Below the pieces are notes generated by a model that was given only the letters and a program-made list of their open reading frames with translations, ran no database searches and was not told the DNA's origin. A stretch of DNA of 28,398 nt, taken from a virus. Below, piece by piece: positions 20,964 through 28,398 of the stretch; the stretch's first letter is position 1, and each line of letters begins with the position of its first letter. The stretch is from the IMG/VR virus record IMGVR_UViG_3300025849_000164, positions 1 through 28,398 of that record; one strand, written 5' to 3'. The translations under genes and the position numbers were made by a program.

Positions 20964-21628
20964 TGGCTTTTAAAATGTCTCCTATAGGTAAGAAAAAGTG
21001 CTCTTATTCTCCTATGCAGAAAAAAGGTTTAATATCTCCTATAACTTTAAAAACTAAATACTATGGAAGCGAAGGTGGTGAAGATACTAAAGTTACTGTA
21101 ACTAAAACACCAACAGCTACTGGCTATAATGAAGAAACCAAAGAAGTTAAAACTATAATTCCCTTTGCTAATAAACCTAAAGTTTCCATGGAGCAAGCTT
21201 ACGAGAACCGTGACATGAATACTTACGGCAACTTAAGTTTTCCAGAATTTCAAGCTGAAGCTATAAAACAATCGAAACCTAAGGTTACAACTAATGTCTC
21301 TAATAGAGTTGTTGAAAACACTAAACCAGTTTCACCTCCAGAGCCAGTAATAGATTACTCATACTTAGATGGTCTTGCACAAACTCACGGTTATAAAGCT
21401 GGAGATGGTGTAATGTACGGGACTCAAATAAGTTCTACAGTTGGAAGCACTTTAAGGGGTGGTGAAGATCCAATGTCAAGACAAATGACTCAATTAGAAG
21501 CTGATTATCTTAATAAAAAAGCTGGTAAAATAATATATGGAGGACCAATGTCTAATTTAAACAAAAAGAAAGAAAACAAAAACACTGCAAAACCTACAGT
21601 TAACAGGGTTATTAAAGCTTCATTTTAA
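20963..21628 (+). CDS. structural-type protein of unknown function
   Basis: A 221-residue, polar, probably partly disordered protein. The start MAFKMSPIGKKKCSYSPMQ is similar in style to that of the HExxH protein (MAFKLKAPYN), and the end is basic and Asn/Lys-rich. The centre contains YSYLDGLAQTHGYKAGDGVM. It overlaps the neighbours as TAATG on both sides. Not recognised; location suggests a virion-internal protein. Confidence 0.65.
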   Translation: MAFKMSPIGKKKCSYSPMQKKGLISPITLKTKYYGSEGGEDTKVTVTKTPTATGYNEETKEVKTIIPFANKPKVSMEQAYENRDMNTYGNLSFPEFQAEAIKQSKPKVTTNVSNRVVENTKPVSPPEPVIDYSYLDGLAQTHGYKAGDGVMYGTQISSTVGSTLRGGEDPMSRQMTQLEADYLNKKAGKIIYGGPMSNLNKKKENKNTAKPTVNRVIKASF

Positions 21629-22077
21629 TGGAAAAGAAAACTTTTAAAGAAACAAAAATAGGAGCCTTTTTATCAAGTAAAGCTCCTAAGGTATTACAAG
21701 CTCTTGGAGACGTGCTACCTAATCAAGGCACACTAGGCGTAGTAAAAAATCTTATAACAAGTGATAATAAGATTAAGGCAGTTGATAAAGAGCAGGCTAT
21801 GAAACTTATAGAGCAAGACATAGCTGAGATGAAAGAGGTATCTAGTAGATGGAGAGCAGATATGAAGTCTGACTCCTGGTTAAGTAAAAACACTAGACCA
21901 CTAGCTTTGGTATTTCTAACTGCATCAGCTGTTTTTATGATGGCTGTAGATTCTTTTCATTTACAATTTGAAGTAGATGATGCTTGGATAAACTTATTAA
22001 AAACATTACTGGTAACAGTTTATGTAGCATACTTCGGAAGTCGTGGTGCTGAAAAAATAACAAAAATAAATAAATAA
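21628..22077 (+). CDS. holin-like multi-span membrane protein
   Basis: A 149-residue protein. The N-terminal 70 residues are amphipathic (GAFLSSKAPKVLQALGDVLP); SSRWRADMKSDSWLSKNTRP precedes two hydrophobic spans (LALVFLTASAVFMMAVDSF and INLLKTLLVTVYVAYFG). The layout resembles the 3TM-holin family of gene-transfer agents and many marine phages. It lies 2.4 kb past the endolysin rather than next to it, so it may be a second lysis component. No signal peptide. Confidence 0.7.
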   Translation: MEKKTFKETKIGAFLSSKAPKVLQALGDVLPNQGTLGVVKNLITSDNKIKAVDKEQAMKLIEQDIAEMKEVSSRWRADMKSDSWLSKNTRPLALVFLTASAVFMMAVDSFHLQFEVDDAWINLLKTLLVTVYVAYFGSRGAEKITKINK

Positions 22078-22080
22078 ATA

Positions 22081-22647
22081 ATGAAAGGATTAAATGGAAA
22101 TCAAGCCGCTGAACCTAGAGTTTTTGCTCATGATGCTGTTAAAATAGTAGTTGGTGCCATAAATTATACTTCACAAATGGACAACCCAGGTTTTAATTCT
22201 GGTTTAACTGTTACTAATTTTGGAAGTGGATACACGGTTGGTGATGTTATTACATTAAGTGCTGGAGCGGGAGTTTCTGCTGCTAAAGTAAAAGTATTAA
22301 AAGTTAACGCAGGCGTAATTACTTCATATGAACTAACTGATAGCGGTACTGCAAACAAACCTTACGGTGAAGGTTATACTGTAAATGACGCTTTAACTCA
22401 AGCTTCTGTTACTCCAGCAGGTGGAATAGGATTTGCTGCAACTGTTAACAATATTGATATTCCAAACACTGAGATGAGAGGATGCTGCTTATACGTAGGT
22501 GTAGCTAGTGATATTGGTATTGTTACAGAAGGTGGTAAAGAAACTATAGTTTTTAAAGGTGTAACTGCAGGTTCTTTTTTGCCAGTGCTAGCAAAACAAG
22601 TTAAAAGTGGTATATCTGCTATAGGAGATGTTTTAGCTTTATTTTAA
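22081..22647 (+). CDS. beta-rich small virion protein with repeats
   Basis: A 188-residue protein. GSGYTVGDVITLSAGAG and GEGYTVNDALTQASVTP begin two related beta units. The last third (GCCLYVGVASDIGIVTEGGKE to IGDVLALF) is Gly/Val-rich with a C-terminal hydrophobic end. Such proteins are typical of decoration or tail-tip proteins. It starts 3 nt after the previous stop. Confidence 0.65.
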   Translation: MKGLNGNQAAEPRVFAHDAVKIVVGAINYTSQMDNPGFNSGLTVTNFGSGYTVGDVITLSAGAGVSAAKVKVLKVNAGVITSYELTDSGTANKPYGEGYTVNDALTQASVTPAGGIGFAATVNNIDIPNTEMRGCCLYVGVASDIGIVTEGGKETIVFKGVTAGSFLPVLAKQVKSGISAIGDVLALF

Positions 22648-22649
22648 CA

Positions 22650-22991
22650 ATGAGTATGGGCATGGGGTTAACTACCTCTAAAATAAGTAATTTACCCGGT
22701 CAAAAAAGTGAAGGCGGAGGTGGGGATTATACTGCCTTTGATACTTCAACAACTAAAAGAAATACAGAATTCGACGCGTGTGAAGATGAAAATAACGGAC
22801 AATTTTTTACTACGGAATTTCCACCTCAACCAGTTACACCAGCTGTAGGGTCGTTTGTATATACTAATGCAGCAGGAACAGCATTTCCAGAGCCAGGTTA
22901 TTATTCTCAATATCTAGACCAATATGCAATGAAAGTTTGGTATGAACTAGGTGCAAATGGAGAATGCACAGACGCTGGCATGTGTATATAA
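22650..22991 (+). CDS. small protein of unknown function
   Basis: A 113-residue protein with a Gly-rich segment (EGGGGDYTAFD) and a Pro-rich middle (TTEFPPQPVTPAVGSF), ending in CTDAGMCI. Starts 2 nt after the preceding stop. Probably a virion protein by context; not recognised. Confidence 0.6.
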   Translation: MSMGMGLTTSKISNLPGQKSEGGGGDYTAFDTSTTKRNTEFDACEDENNGQFFTTEFPPQPVTPAVGSFVYTNAAGTAFPEPGYYSQYLDQYAMKVWYELGANGECTDAGMCI

Positions 22992-23005
22992 AATCTAATT
23001 AACAA

Positions 23006-23037
23006 AAAATCAAATCAATAAAATCAAATCAAATCAA
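23006..23037 (+). repeat. AAATC pentamer-rich leader
   Basis: The 46-bp gap before 23038 ends in imperfect AAATC/ATCAA pentamers (three perfect units just before the ATG). It has no SD sequence. Probably an unstructured A-rich translation leader of the kind Bacteroidota use. Confidence 0.5.
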
Positions 23038-23277
23038 ATGAAAACAAAAGCAAAAAAAGTAACTAAAAAAGAATTAAAAGAAGTTTCTGAAGTTACAAAT
23101 AGAGTAACTAACATAACTCAAGAAATAGGTCAAATGGAAATAACTAAACTTGAATATGTAGATTTACTTAAAACAGCTAGATCTGAGCAAGCTGACATTA
23201 GAGATATGTTAGAAAAAAAGTATGGAAGTGTTAATATAAACATAACTACAGGCGAAATTTCAGAAATAGAAAATTAA
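23038..23277 (+). CDS. coiled-coil protein, tandem paralogue 1
   Basis: A 79-residue protein: basic start (MKTKAKKVTKKELKE), a coiled coil of about 45 residues and a C-terminal beta hairpin (YGSVNINITTGEISEIE). The next gene has the same order with YGPINVDLETGEYTSVE, so the two arose by duplication. Scaffold or chaperone roles are possible; unknown. Confidence 0.7.
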   Translation: MKTKAKKVTKKELKEVSEVTNRVTNITQEIGQMEITKLEYVDLLKTARSEQADIRDMLEKKYGSVNINITTGEISEIEN

Positions 23278-23287
23278 ATTAAATAAA

Positions 23288-23533
23288 ATGAAAATTAAAG
23301 AAGAAGAATTAAAGCTTATAAAAGAGCAACAAAAAAATCTTAGTAAGTTAGTTAATGAAATAGGTTTAATAGAAACTCAAAAACATGGACTACTTCACGA
23401 AATAGCTGTTGTAAACAAAGATATAAGAGATTATAAAGAAGTATTAGAATCAAGCTATGGACCTATAAATGTAGATCTTGAGACTGGAGAATATACAAGT
23501 GTTGAAAAAGATGTCGAAGATAAGAAAGATTAG
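23288..23533 (+). CDS. coiled-coil protein, tandem paralogue 2
   Basis: An 81-residue paralogue of the preceding gene: VNEIGLIETQKHGLLHEI aligns with TQEIGQMEITKLEYVDLL, and the DIRD-x-L-E-Y-G end is shared. It lies 10 nt downstream and overlaps the next gene by 23 nt. Unknown function. Confidence 0.7.
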   Translation: MKIKEEELKLIKEQQKNLSKLVNEIGLIETQKHGLLHEIAVVNKDIRDYKEVLESSYGPINVDLETGEYTSVEKDVEDKKD

Positions 23534-23735
23534 TATAGGTGCTGATTATAAAAATGAAGCTATGCATTACTCTACAGGTCAAGAGGTTTATGGTGGTCAC
23601 ATAATTAGTGATATTCTTTTTGAAGGTAAAGATAATTCTTATAATATTTTTATAAAAAAAAATAATGAAGTTCTTCCTTGGAAAAAGTTTAATTCTAATA
23701 TGGCTGTTTCTGTAGAATACGATCTTAAATATTAA
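23511..23735 (+). CDS. small beta-rich protein
   Basis: A 74-residue protein (MSKIRKISIGADYKNEAMHY) with beta-like segments around GGHIISDILFEG and SYNIFIKKN. I chose the ATG at 23511: the frame from 23478 would overlap the preceding gene by 56 nt rather than 23. The stop abuts the next start (TAATG). Not recognised. Confidence 0.65.
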   Translation: MSKIRKISIGADYKNEAMHYSTGQEVYGGHIISDILFEGKDNSYNIFIKKNNEVLPWKKFNSNMAVSVEYDLKY

Positions 23736-24328
23736 TGAAAAGTTTATACCATTTTATCATTAAACCATTAGATAAAAGATATGAAAATATTAAAAAGGTT
23801 GATGATAAAGAATTAATTATTAATTCAAGTATAGAAAATCATATTTTTGTAAGCAAAAAAGCAGTTGTAGTTTCGACTCCAGCTGCTTATAAAACAAAAA
23901 TAAATATTGGTGATGAAGTCTATATTCATCACAATATCTTAAGAAGATATTATGACGCTAAAGGTGTTGAAAAAAATAGTGGAACTTATTTTAAAAATAA
24001 TTTATATTTTTGCACTGCTGAACAAATCTATATGTATAATCTAAAACCACACTTAGATTATTGCTTTATAAAGCCAATAAAAAACAAAAGCATTATAGAG
24101 AATAGAAAAGAACAACCTAATGTTGGTATAGTAAAATATACTAATAAGCCCTTAGAAGCTTTAGGAATAACACCTGGAACACTTATTACGTTCACCCCAA
24201 ACTCTGAATTTGAGTTTATAATAGATGGTGAACGACTTTATTGTATGAAATCAAATGATATAGCTTTAACGCATGAATACCAAGGAAACGAAAAAGAAAA
24301 TAATCCAAGCTGGGCAAAAAGCAATTGA
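23735..24328 (+). CDS. tandem GroES-like protein
   Basis: A 197-residue protein that reads as two Hsp10-like beta barrels. Unit 1 (about 1-105): FIIKPLDKR, VSKKAVVVSTPAAYKTKINI, GDEVYIHHNILRRY, then LYFCTAEQIYMY. Unit 2 (about 106-185): YCFIKPIKN, NVGIVKYTN, TPGTLITFTPNSEFEFIIDG, LYCMKSNDIAL. Each follows the GroES order: an IKPL start, a new-strand 'V' segment after a loop, G-D/G-T before a barrel strand, and a final -ILA-like strand. No mobile-loop GG-hydrophobic triplet is clear. A GroES-derived structural protein is equally possible. Just upstream of the packaging genes. Confidence 0.6.
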   Translation: MKSLYHFIIKPLDKRYENIKKVDDKELIINSSIENHIFVSKKAVVVSTPAAYKTKINIGDEVYIHHNILRRYYDAKGVEKNSGTYFKNNLYFCTAEQIYMYNLKPHLDYCFIKPIKNKSIIENRKEQPNVGIVKYTNKPLEALGITPGTLITFTPNSEFEFIIDGERLYCMKSNDIALTHEYQGNEKENNPSWAKSN

Positions 24329-24548
24329 AGAGCTTATTAAGGTAGCAAAAGAAAAGATTGTTGACTCAGACGACGATGTAAGCGCTGATAGATTAAAGAA
24401 TGCTGCCGCTACCAAAAAACTAGCTATAATGGATGCTTTTGAAATACTTACTAAAATACAAGAAGAGGAAGATATGCTAAATGAAAAACCTAAAGAAGTT
24501 AAAGAACAAAAAACTTTTAAAGGTTTTGCAGAAGGGAGAAGTAAGTGA
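24273..24548 (+). CDS. small helical protein before TerL, candidate small terminase
   Basis: A 91-residue helical protein: AGQKAIEELIKVAKEKIVDSDDDVSADRLKNAAATKK and an acidic, then basic end. Short proteins of this type immediately precede TerL in many phages; TerS binds the packaging site and regulates the ATPase. The 56-nt overlap with the preceding gene leaves the exact start uncertain. The stop overlaps the TerL start. Confidence 0.55.
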   Translation: MNTKETKKKIIQAGQKAIEELIKVAKEKIVDSDDDVSADRLKNAAATKKLAIMDAFEILTKIQEEEDMLNEKPKEVKEQKTFKGFAEGRSK

Positions 24549-26770
24549 GCTATGAACAAGCACTCTGGAAAGAGGTTAAAGATTTAATTAACCCTAAGAT
24601 ATTAAAGAAACAAAATCGTTTAAAAAAATGGGAGTATGGTTATAACTCTGATTATGATTTTATAGTAATAAGTAAAACTGGACAAATTGGACAAATCATT
24701 GAAATACAGAATCTCAGGATTGCTTTACCAACAGCAAATGAACCGTTTAAACGAGCTGAAAAAAAAGCGGATCAACGCTGGGAGAGACAAGAGTATCCAA
24801 AAGAATTAAGTAGAATTAAAAGTAGATTTGACTGGGAAGAATATCCATCTGAATTTAAAGAAAAGTGGTATGACTATATTGACGAAGAATTTAAGCGTAG
24901 AGAAGAAGGTTTTCATTTCTTCAATAACGGCAGTCCTGTATATATTACTGGTACTCATTACATGTACTTGCAATGGTCAAAAATCGATGTTGGAGCACCA
25001 GATTATAGAGAAGCAAATAGATTATTCTTTATATTTTGGGAAGCATGCAAGGCAGATAACAGATGTTACGGGATGTGCTATCTTAAAAACAGACGATCTG
25101 GATTTTCATTTATGTCCTCGGCAGAACTTGTTAACCAAGCAACAATATCTAGCGACGCCAGATTTGGTATACTCTCTAAATCTGGATCAGATGCTAAAAA
25201 AATGTTCACAGATAAAGTCGTACCAATATCCGTTAACTATCCGTTTTTCTTCAAACCAATCCAGGACGGTATGGATCGTCCTAAAACAGAACTTGCATAC
25301 AGAGTTCCAGCTTCAAAGCTTACTAGAAGGAAGCTTGAGAGCAATGAGCAACTAAGAGAACTAGACGGACTTGATACAACTATTGACTGGAAAAATACTG
25401 GTGACAACTCTTATGATGGTGAAAAGCTAAAGTTGTTAGCTCACGATGAAAGTGGTAAATGGGAAAGACCTGATAATATATTAAATAACTGGAGAGTTAC
25501 AAAAACTACATTAAGGCTAGGATCAAGGATCGTAGGAAAGTGTATGATGGGCTCAACTTCAAATTCTTTAGATAAAGGTGGAAACAACTTCAAAAAGTTA
25601 TACTATAATTCAGACGTTACAAAACGAAATCGTAACGGACAAACTTCTTCTGGACTCTATTCTTTGTTCATCCCTATGGAATGGAACTACGAAGGATTCA
25701 TGGATTCTCACGGATCACCTGTTTTCATTAGAAAAGAAAATCCAGTCAAAGGAGTCGACGGTGTTGAAATTACAACAGGCGTTATCGAGCACTGGAATAA
25801 CGAAGTTGAAGGCTTAAAAAATGATCAAGATAGTTTAAATGAATATTATCGTCAGTTTCCAAGAACTGAAATGCATGCTTTTAGAGATGAGTCAAAACAA
25901 AGTTTATTTAATTTAACTAAAATATATGAGCAAATAGATTATAATTTAGAAATTAATAATTCAACTAATGTAACTGTAGGTAGTTTTCAGTGGGTTAGAG
26001 GTATTAAAGATACTAAAGTAGAGTTTTATCCTAACAAAAATGGAAGGTTTAAAATATCATGGGTACCACCTATTAATTTGCAAAATAGAATAATATTAAA
26101 AAATGGAACTAAATATCCAGGCAACGACCATATTGGAGCTTTTGGCTGTGATAGTTACGACATTAGCGGTACTGTTGATGGCAAAGGCTCTAATGGATCT
26201 TTACATGGATTAACTAAGTTTTCTATGGAAGATGCTCCACCTAATCATTTTTTCTTAGAATATATAGCTAGACCTCAAACTGCTGAAATATTCTTTGAAG
26301 ATGTACTAATGGCTTGCTTATTTTATGGTATGCCTATATTAGCTGAAAACAATAAGCCAAGGTTGTTGTATTATTTCAAGCGTAGAGGATATAGAGGTTT
26401 TTCAATGAATAGACCAGATAAAATTTGGAACAAGCTGTCTACGACAGAAAAAGAAATTGGTGGAATACCTAATTCAAGCGAAGACATTAAACAAGCTCAC
26501 GCGGCTGCTATAGAGTCTTATATAGAGGAATATGTAGGTATTACAAAAGAAGGTTTTGGAGATATGTATCATCAAAAAACATTAGAAGATTGGGGTGTTT
26601 TTAATATTAATAATAGAACAAAGCACGATGCTACAATAAGTTCTGGTTTAGCTATAATGGCGTGTAATAAAAATAGATACAGGCCAAATCCTGAGAAAAA
26701 ATATCAACCTATAAAATTAGGTATTAAAAAATACAGTAATGATGGGGTAATTTCAAAAATAATAAAATAA
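24545..26770 (+). CDS. terL: terminase large subunit
   Basis: A 741-residue packaging motor with an ATPase and a nuclease. It starts at GTG, overlapping the preceding TGA; no in-frame ATG is near. The Walker-A-like loop is the Arg-rich NRRSGFS near residue 185 (classic GKS/T replaced), Walker B is LLAHDE with D301 and E302, followed by a coupling segment (MMGSTSN). The C-terminal nuclease shows an acidic residue in GCDSYD (D536) and further Asp/Glu around residues 610 and 700. Length is at the long end for TerL. It is followed by the portal after 4 nt. Confidence 0.88.
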   Translation: MSYEQALWKEVKDLINPKILKKQNRLKKWEYGYNSDYDFIVISKTGQIGQIIEIQNLRIALPTANEPFKRAEKKADQRWERQEYPKELSRIKSRFDWEEYPSEFKEKWYDYIDEEFKRREEGFHFFNNGSPVYITGTHYMYLQWSKIDVGAPDYREANRLFFIFWEACKADNRCYGMCYLKNRRSGFSFMSSAELVNQATISSDARFGILSKSGSDAKKMFTDKVVPISVNYPFFFKPIQDGMDRPKTELAYRVPASKLTRRKLESNEQLRELDGLDTTIDWKNTGDNSYDGEKLKLLAHDESGKWERPDNILNNWRVTKTTLRLGSRIVGKCMMGSTSNSLDKGGNNFKKLYYNSDVTKRNRNGQTSSGLYSLFIPMEWNYEGFMDSHGSPVFIRKENPVKGVDGVEITTGVIEHWNNEVEGLKNDQDSLNEYYRQFPRTEMHAFRDESKQSLFNLTKIYEQIDYNLEINNSTNVTVGSFQWVRGIKDTKVEFYPNKNGRFKISWVPPINLQNRIILKNGTKYPGNDHIGAFGCDSYDISGTVDGKGSNGSLHGLTKFSMEDAPPNHFFLEYIARPQTAEIFFEDVLMACLFYGMPILAENNKPRLLYYFKRRGYRGFSMNRPDKIWNKLSTTEKEIGGIPNSSEDIKQAHAAAIESYIEEYVGITKEGFGDMYHQKTLEDWGVFNINNRTKHDATISSGLAIMACNKNRYRPNPEKKYQPIKLGIKKYSNDGVISKIIK

Positions 26771-26774
26771 ATAA

Positions 26775-28398
26775 ATGAATCAAATTACTTACGATAACAA
26801 TAGTTCATTTCCAAGTCAGGTAGTACCTGATGCTGAGAAAGCTACTTTAGAATATGGTCTTGCTGTTGGTAGAGCTATAGAAGGTGAATGGTTTAGAAAC
26901 TATAGAAGTGGAGCTAATTTAAATGGATACGCTACTAATTTTACTAACTACCATAATTTAAGATTATACGCTAGAGGCGAGCAAAGTGTTCAGAAATACA
27001 AAGATGAATTAGCTATTAATGGTGACTTGTCTTATCTTAATTTAGACTGGAAACCAGTTCCTGTAATATCTAAATTTGTTGATATAGTTGTAAACGGAAT
27101 GTCTCAAAGAAACTATGAAGTAAAAGCATTTGCAGTAGATCCATTTTCTACAAAAGCTAGAACAAAATATGCAGAAGATTTATTAAGAGATGTTCAAGAA
27201 AGAGAGCTAATGCAACAAATAAATCAAGCCACAGGTTTAGATTTAACTTCCCCACAATATAAAAGACTACAATTAGAATCTGAAGAAGAAATAAAATTAC
27301 ATCTCCAGTTAGACTACAAGCAATCTGTAGAAATAGCAGAAGAAGAAGTAATAAATGACGTATTAAATAAAAATAAATACGAACTAACTAAAAGAAGATT
27401 TTGTGAAGACTTGACAGTGTTAGGTATTGGAGCTGTAAAAACAAATTGGAATAGAGCTGAAGGCGTTGTAGTAGATTACGTAGATCCAGCCAGTTTAGTT
27501 TATTCTTACACTGAAGACCCTAATTTTGAAGACTTATACTATGTAGGTGAAGTAAAAGCTATAAGTTTACCAGATTTAAAAATGCAATTTCCTAATCTTA
27601 CAGATGAAGAAATGATACAAATACAAAAGTATCCTGGAAATACAGAATATTTAAGAAACTGGAGCGGAAGAAGCGATCAACAGACTGTTCAAGTGATTTA
27701 TTTTGAATATAAAACTTACTCGGACCAGGTTTTTAAAATTAAAGAAACATCTACTGGCTTAGAAAAAGCGTTAGAAAAACAAGACACATTTAATCCACCT
27801 CCCAATGATGGCTTTGAAAGAGTTTCTAGAACTATAGAAACTTTATATAGTGGAGCTAAGATACTAGGTCACCCTATGATGTTAAAATGGGGGTTATCTG
27901 AAAATATAACTAGACCTATAGCAGATACAACTAAGGCAAAAATGAATTACAATATATGTGCGCCTAGAATGTATAAAGGGCGTATAGATTCACTAGTTAA
28001 TAGAATAACTGGTTTTGCTGATATGATTCAATTAACTCATCTTAAAATACAACAAGTATTATCTAGGGTAGTTCCAGATGGTGTGTTTTTAGACATGGAT
28101 GGTTTAGCAGAAGTTGATTTAGGTAATGGTACTAATTATAATCCAGCAGAAGCTTTGAATATGTATTTTCAAACTGGATCTGTAGTAGGTAGAAGTTTAA
28201 CTCAAGATGGTGATTTAAATAGAGGTAAAGTCCCAATACAAGAACTACAGACTGGATCTGGTGGTGCTAAAATACAAAGCTTAATACAAACTTATCAGTA
28301 CTACTTACAGATGATAAGAGATGTGACCGGACTTAACGAAGCAAGAGATGGAAGTACTCCTGATAAAAATGCTTTAGTAGGTTTACAGAAATTAGCTG
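26775..28398 (+). CDS. portal protein, N-terminal part (runs off the window)
   Basis: The frame from an ATG at 26775 is open to the window end, giving 541 residues. The portal forms the dodecameric channel at the capsid vertex through which TerL packs DNA. Evidence: position right after TerL, a long helical N-terminal half with many Glu-rich segments, and the end IRDVTGLNEARDGSTPDKNALVGLQKLA, which is typical of the clip/wing end of portals in Bacteroidota and other marine phages. Typical lengths are 600-850, so the C-terminal end is missing. Confidence 0.82.
   Translation, partial: MNQITYDNNSSFPSQVVPDAEKATLEYGLAVGRAIEGEWFRNYRSGANLNGYATNFTNYHNLRLYARGEQSVQKYKDELAINGDLSYLNLDWKPVPVISKFVDIVVNGMSQRNYEVKAFAVDPFSTKARTKYAEDLLRDVQERELMQQINQATGLDLTSPQYKRLQLESEEEIKLHLQLDYKQSVEIAEEEVINDVLNKNKYELTKRRFCEDLTVLGIGAVKTNWNRAEGVVVDYVDPASLVYSYTEDPNFEDLYYVGEVKAISLPDLKMQFPNLTDEEMIQIQKYPGNTEYLRNWSGRSDQQTVQVIYFEYKTYSDQVFKIKETSTGLEKALEKQDTFNPPPNDGFERVSRTIETLYSGAKILGHPMMLKWGLSENITRPIADTTKAKMNYNICAPRMYKGRIDSLVNRITGFADMIQLTHLKIQQVLSRVVPDGVFLDMDGLAEVDLGNGTNYNPAEALNMYFQTGSVVGRSLTQDGDLNRGKVPIQELQTGSGGAKIQSLIQTYQYYLQMIRDVTGLNEARDGSTPDKNALVGLQKLA

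Noticed and set aside
24828-25355. Plus-strand 175-residue frame inside terL
   Set aside because: Shifted frame of the TerL ATPase region, whose Walker motifs are in the other frame.

Overview
The window looks like a piece of a tailed double-stranded DNA bacteriophage genome, very AT-rich and densely packed. Almost no start codon is preceded by a Shine-Dalgarno sequence; starts instead sit behind A/T tracts or in TAATG/ATGA couplings. That fits a Bacteroidota host (probably a marine flavobacterium), but host and family are inference. Virion hallmark genes are clear: terminase large subunit, the start of a portal protein, a T7-lysozyme-like amidase, holin- and spanin-like proteins and large fibre proteins. 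Major capsid, tape-measure and tail genes are not in the window.

Left arm, about 1-6280, all on the minus strand: some 24 short, mostly unrecognised genes reading leftwards into a truncated ATP-dependent DNA ligase. I translated eight of these myself because they are short or run off the end, including a lipoprotein and two single-membrane-segment micropeptides. This arm is organised by eight copies of a rigid 33-bp bipartite motif (ACAAWYTAAWTACGA-N9-GATAATA), each in front of a gene or gene group; I read it as a phage promoter family. In four copies the GATAAT box lies exactly 6 nt from the ATG, which suggests leaderless mRNAs. A second element, a hairpin with a compensatory base-pair change, lies directly before two start codons.

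Switch region, about 6280-6656: non-coding, between the diverging arms. It holds promoter copy 8 facing left, nested palindromes between CTGACG direct repeats, and a strong plus-strand intrinsic terminator with no plus-strand gene upstream of it.

Right arm, 6657 to the end, all on the plus strand: (a) a beta-rich protein followed by four big fibre/appendage proteins arranged as a duplicated two-gene module (A1-B1-small gene-A2-B2); (b) a chaperonin operon with GroEL, GroES and a winged-helix protein; (c) a lysis cassette of holin-like peptide, amidase and spanin-like protein; (d) a run of tiny Lys- and Cys-containing proteins, a small HExxH protein and a multi-segment holin-like membrane protein; (e) small structural-looking proteins, tandem coiled-coil paralogues, and a protein that appears to contain two GroES-like domains; (f) a candidate small terminase, TerL and portal. 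A working picture is early/middle expression leftwards from the repeated promoter and late virion, folding and lysis expression rightwards, with virus-encoded chaperonin components dedicated to virion assembly.
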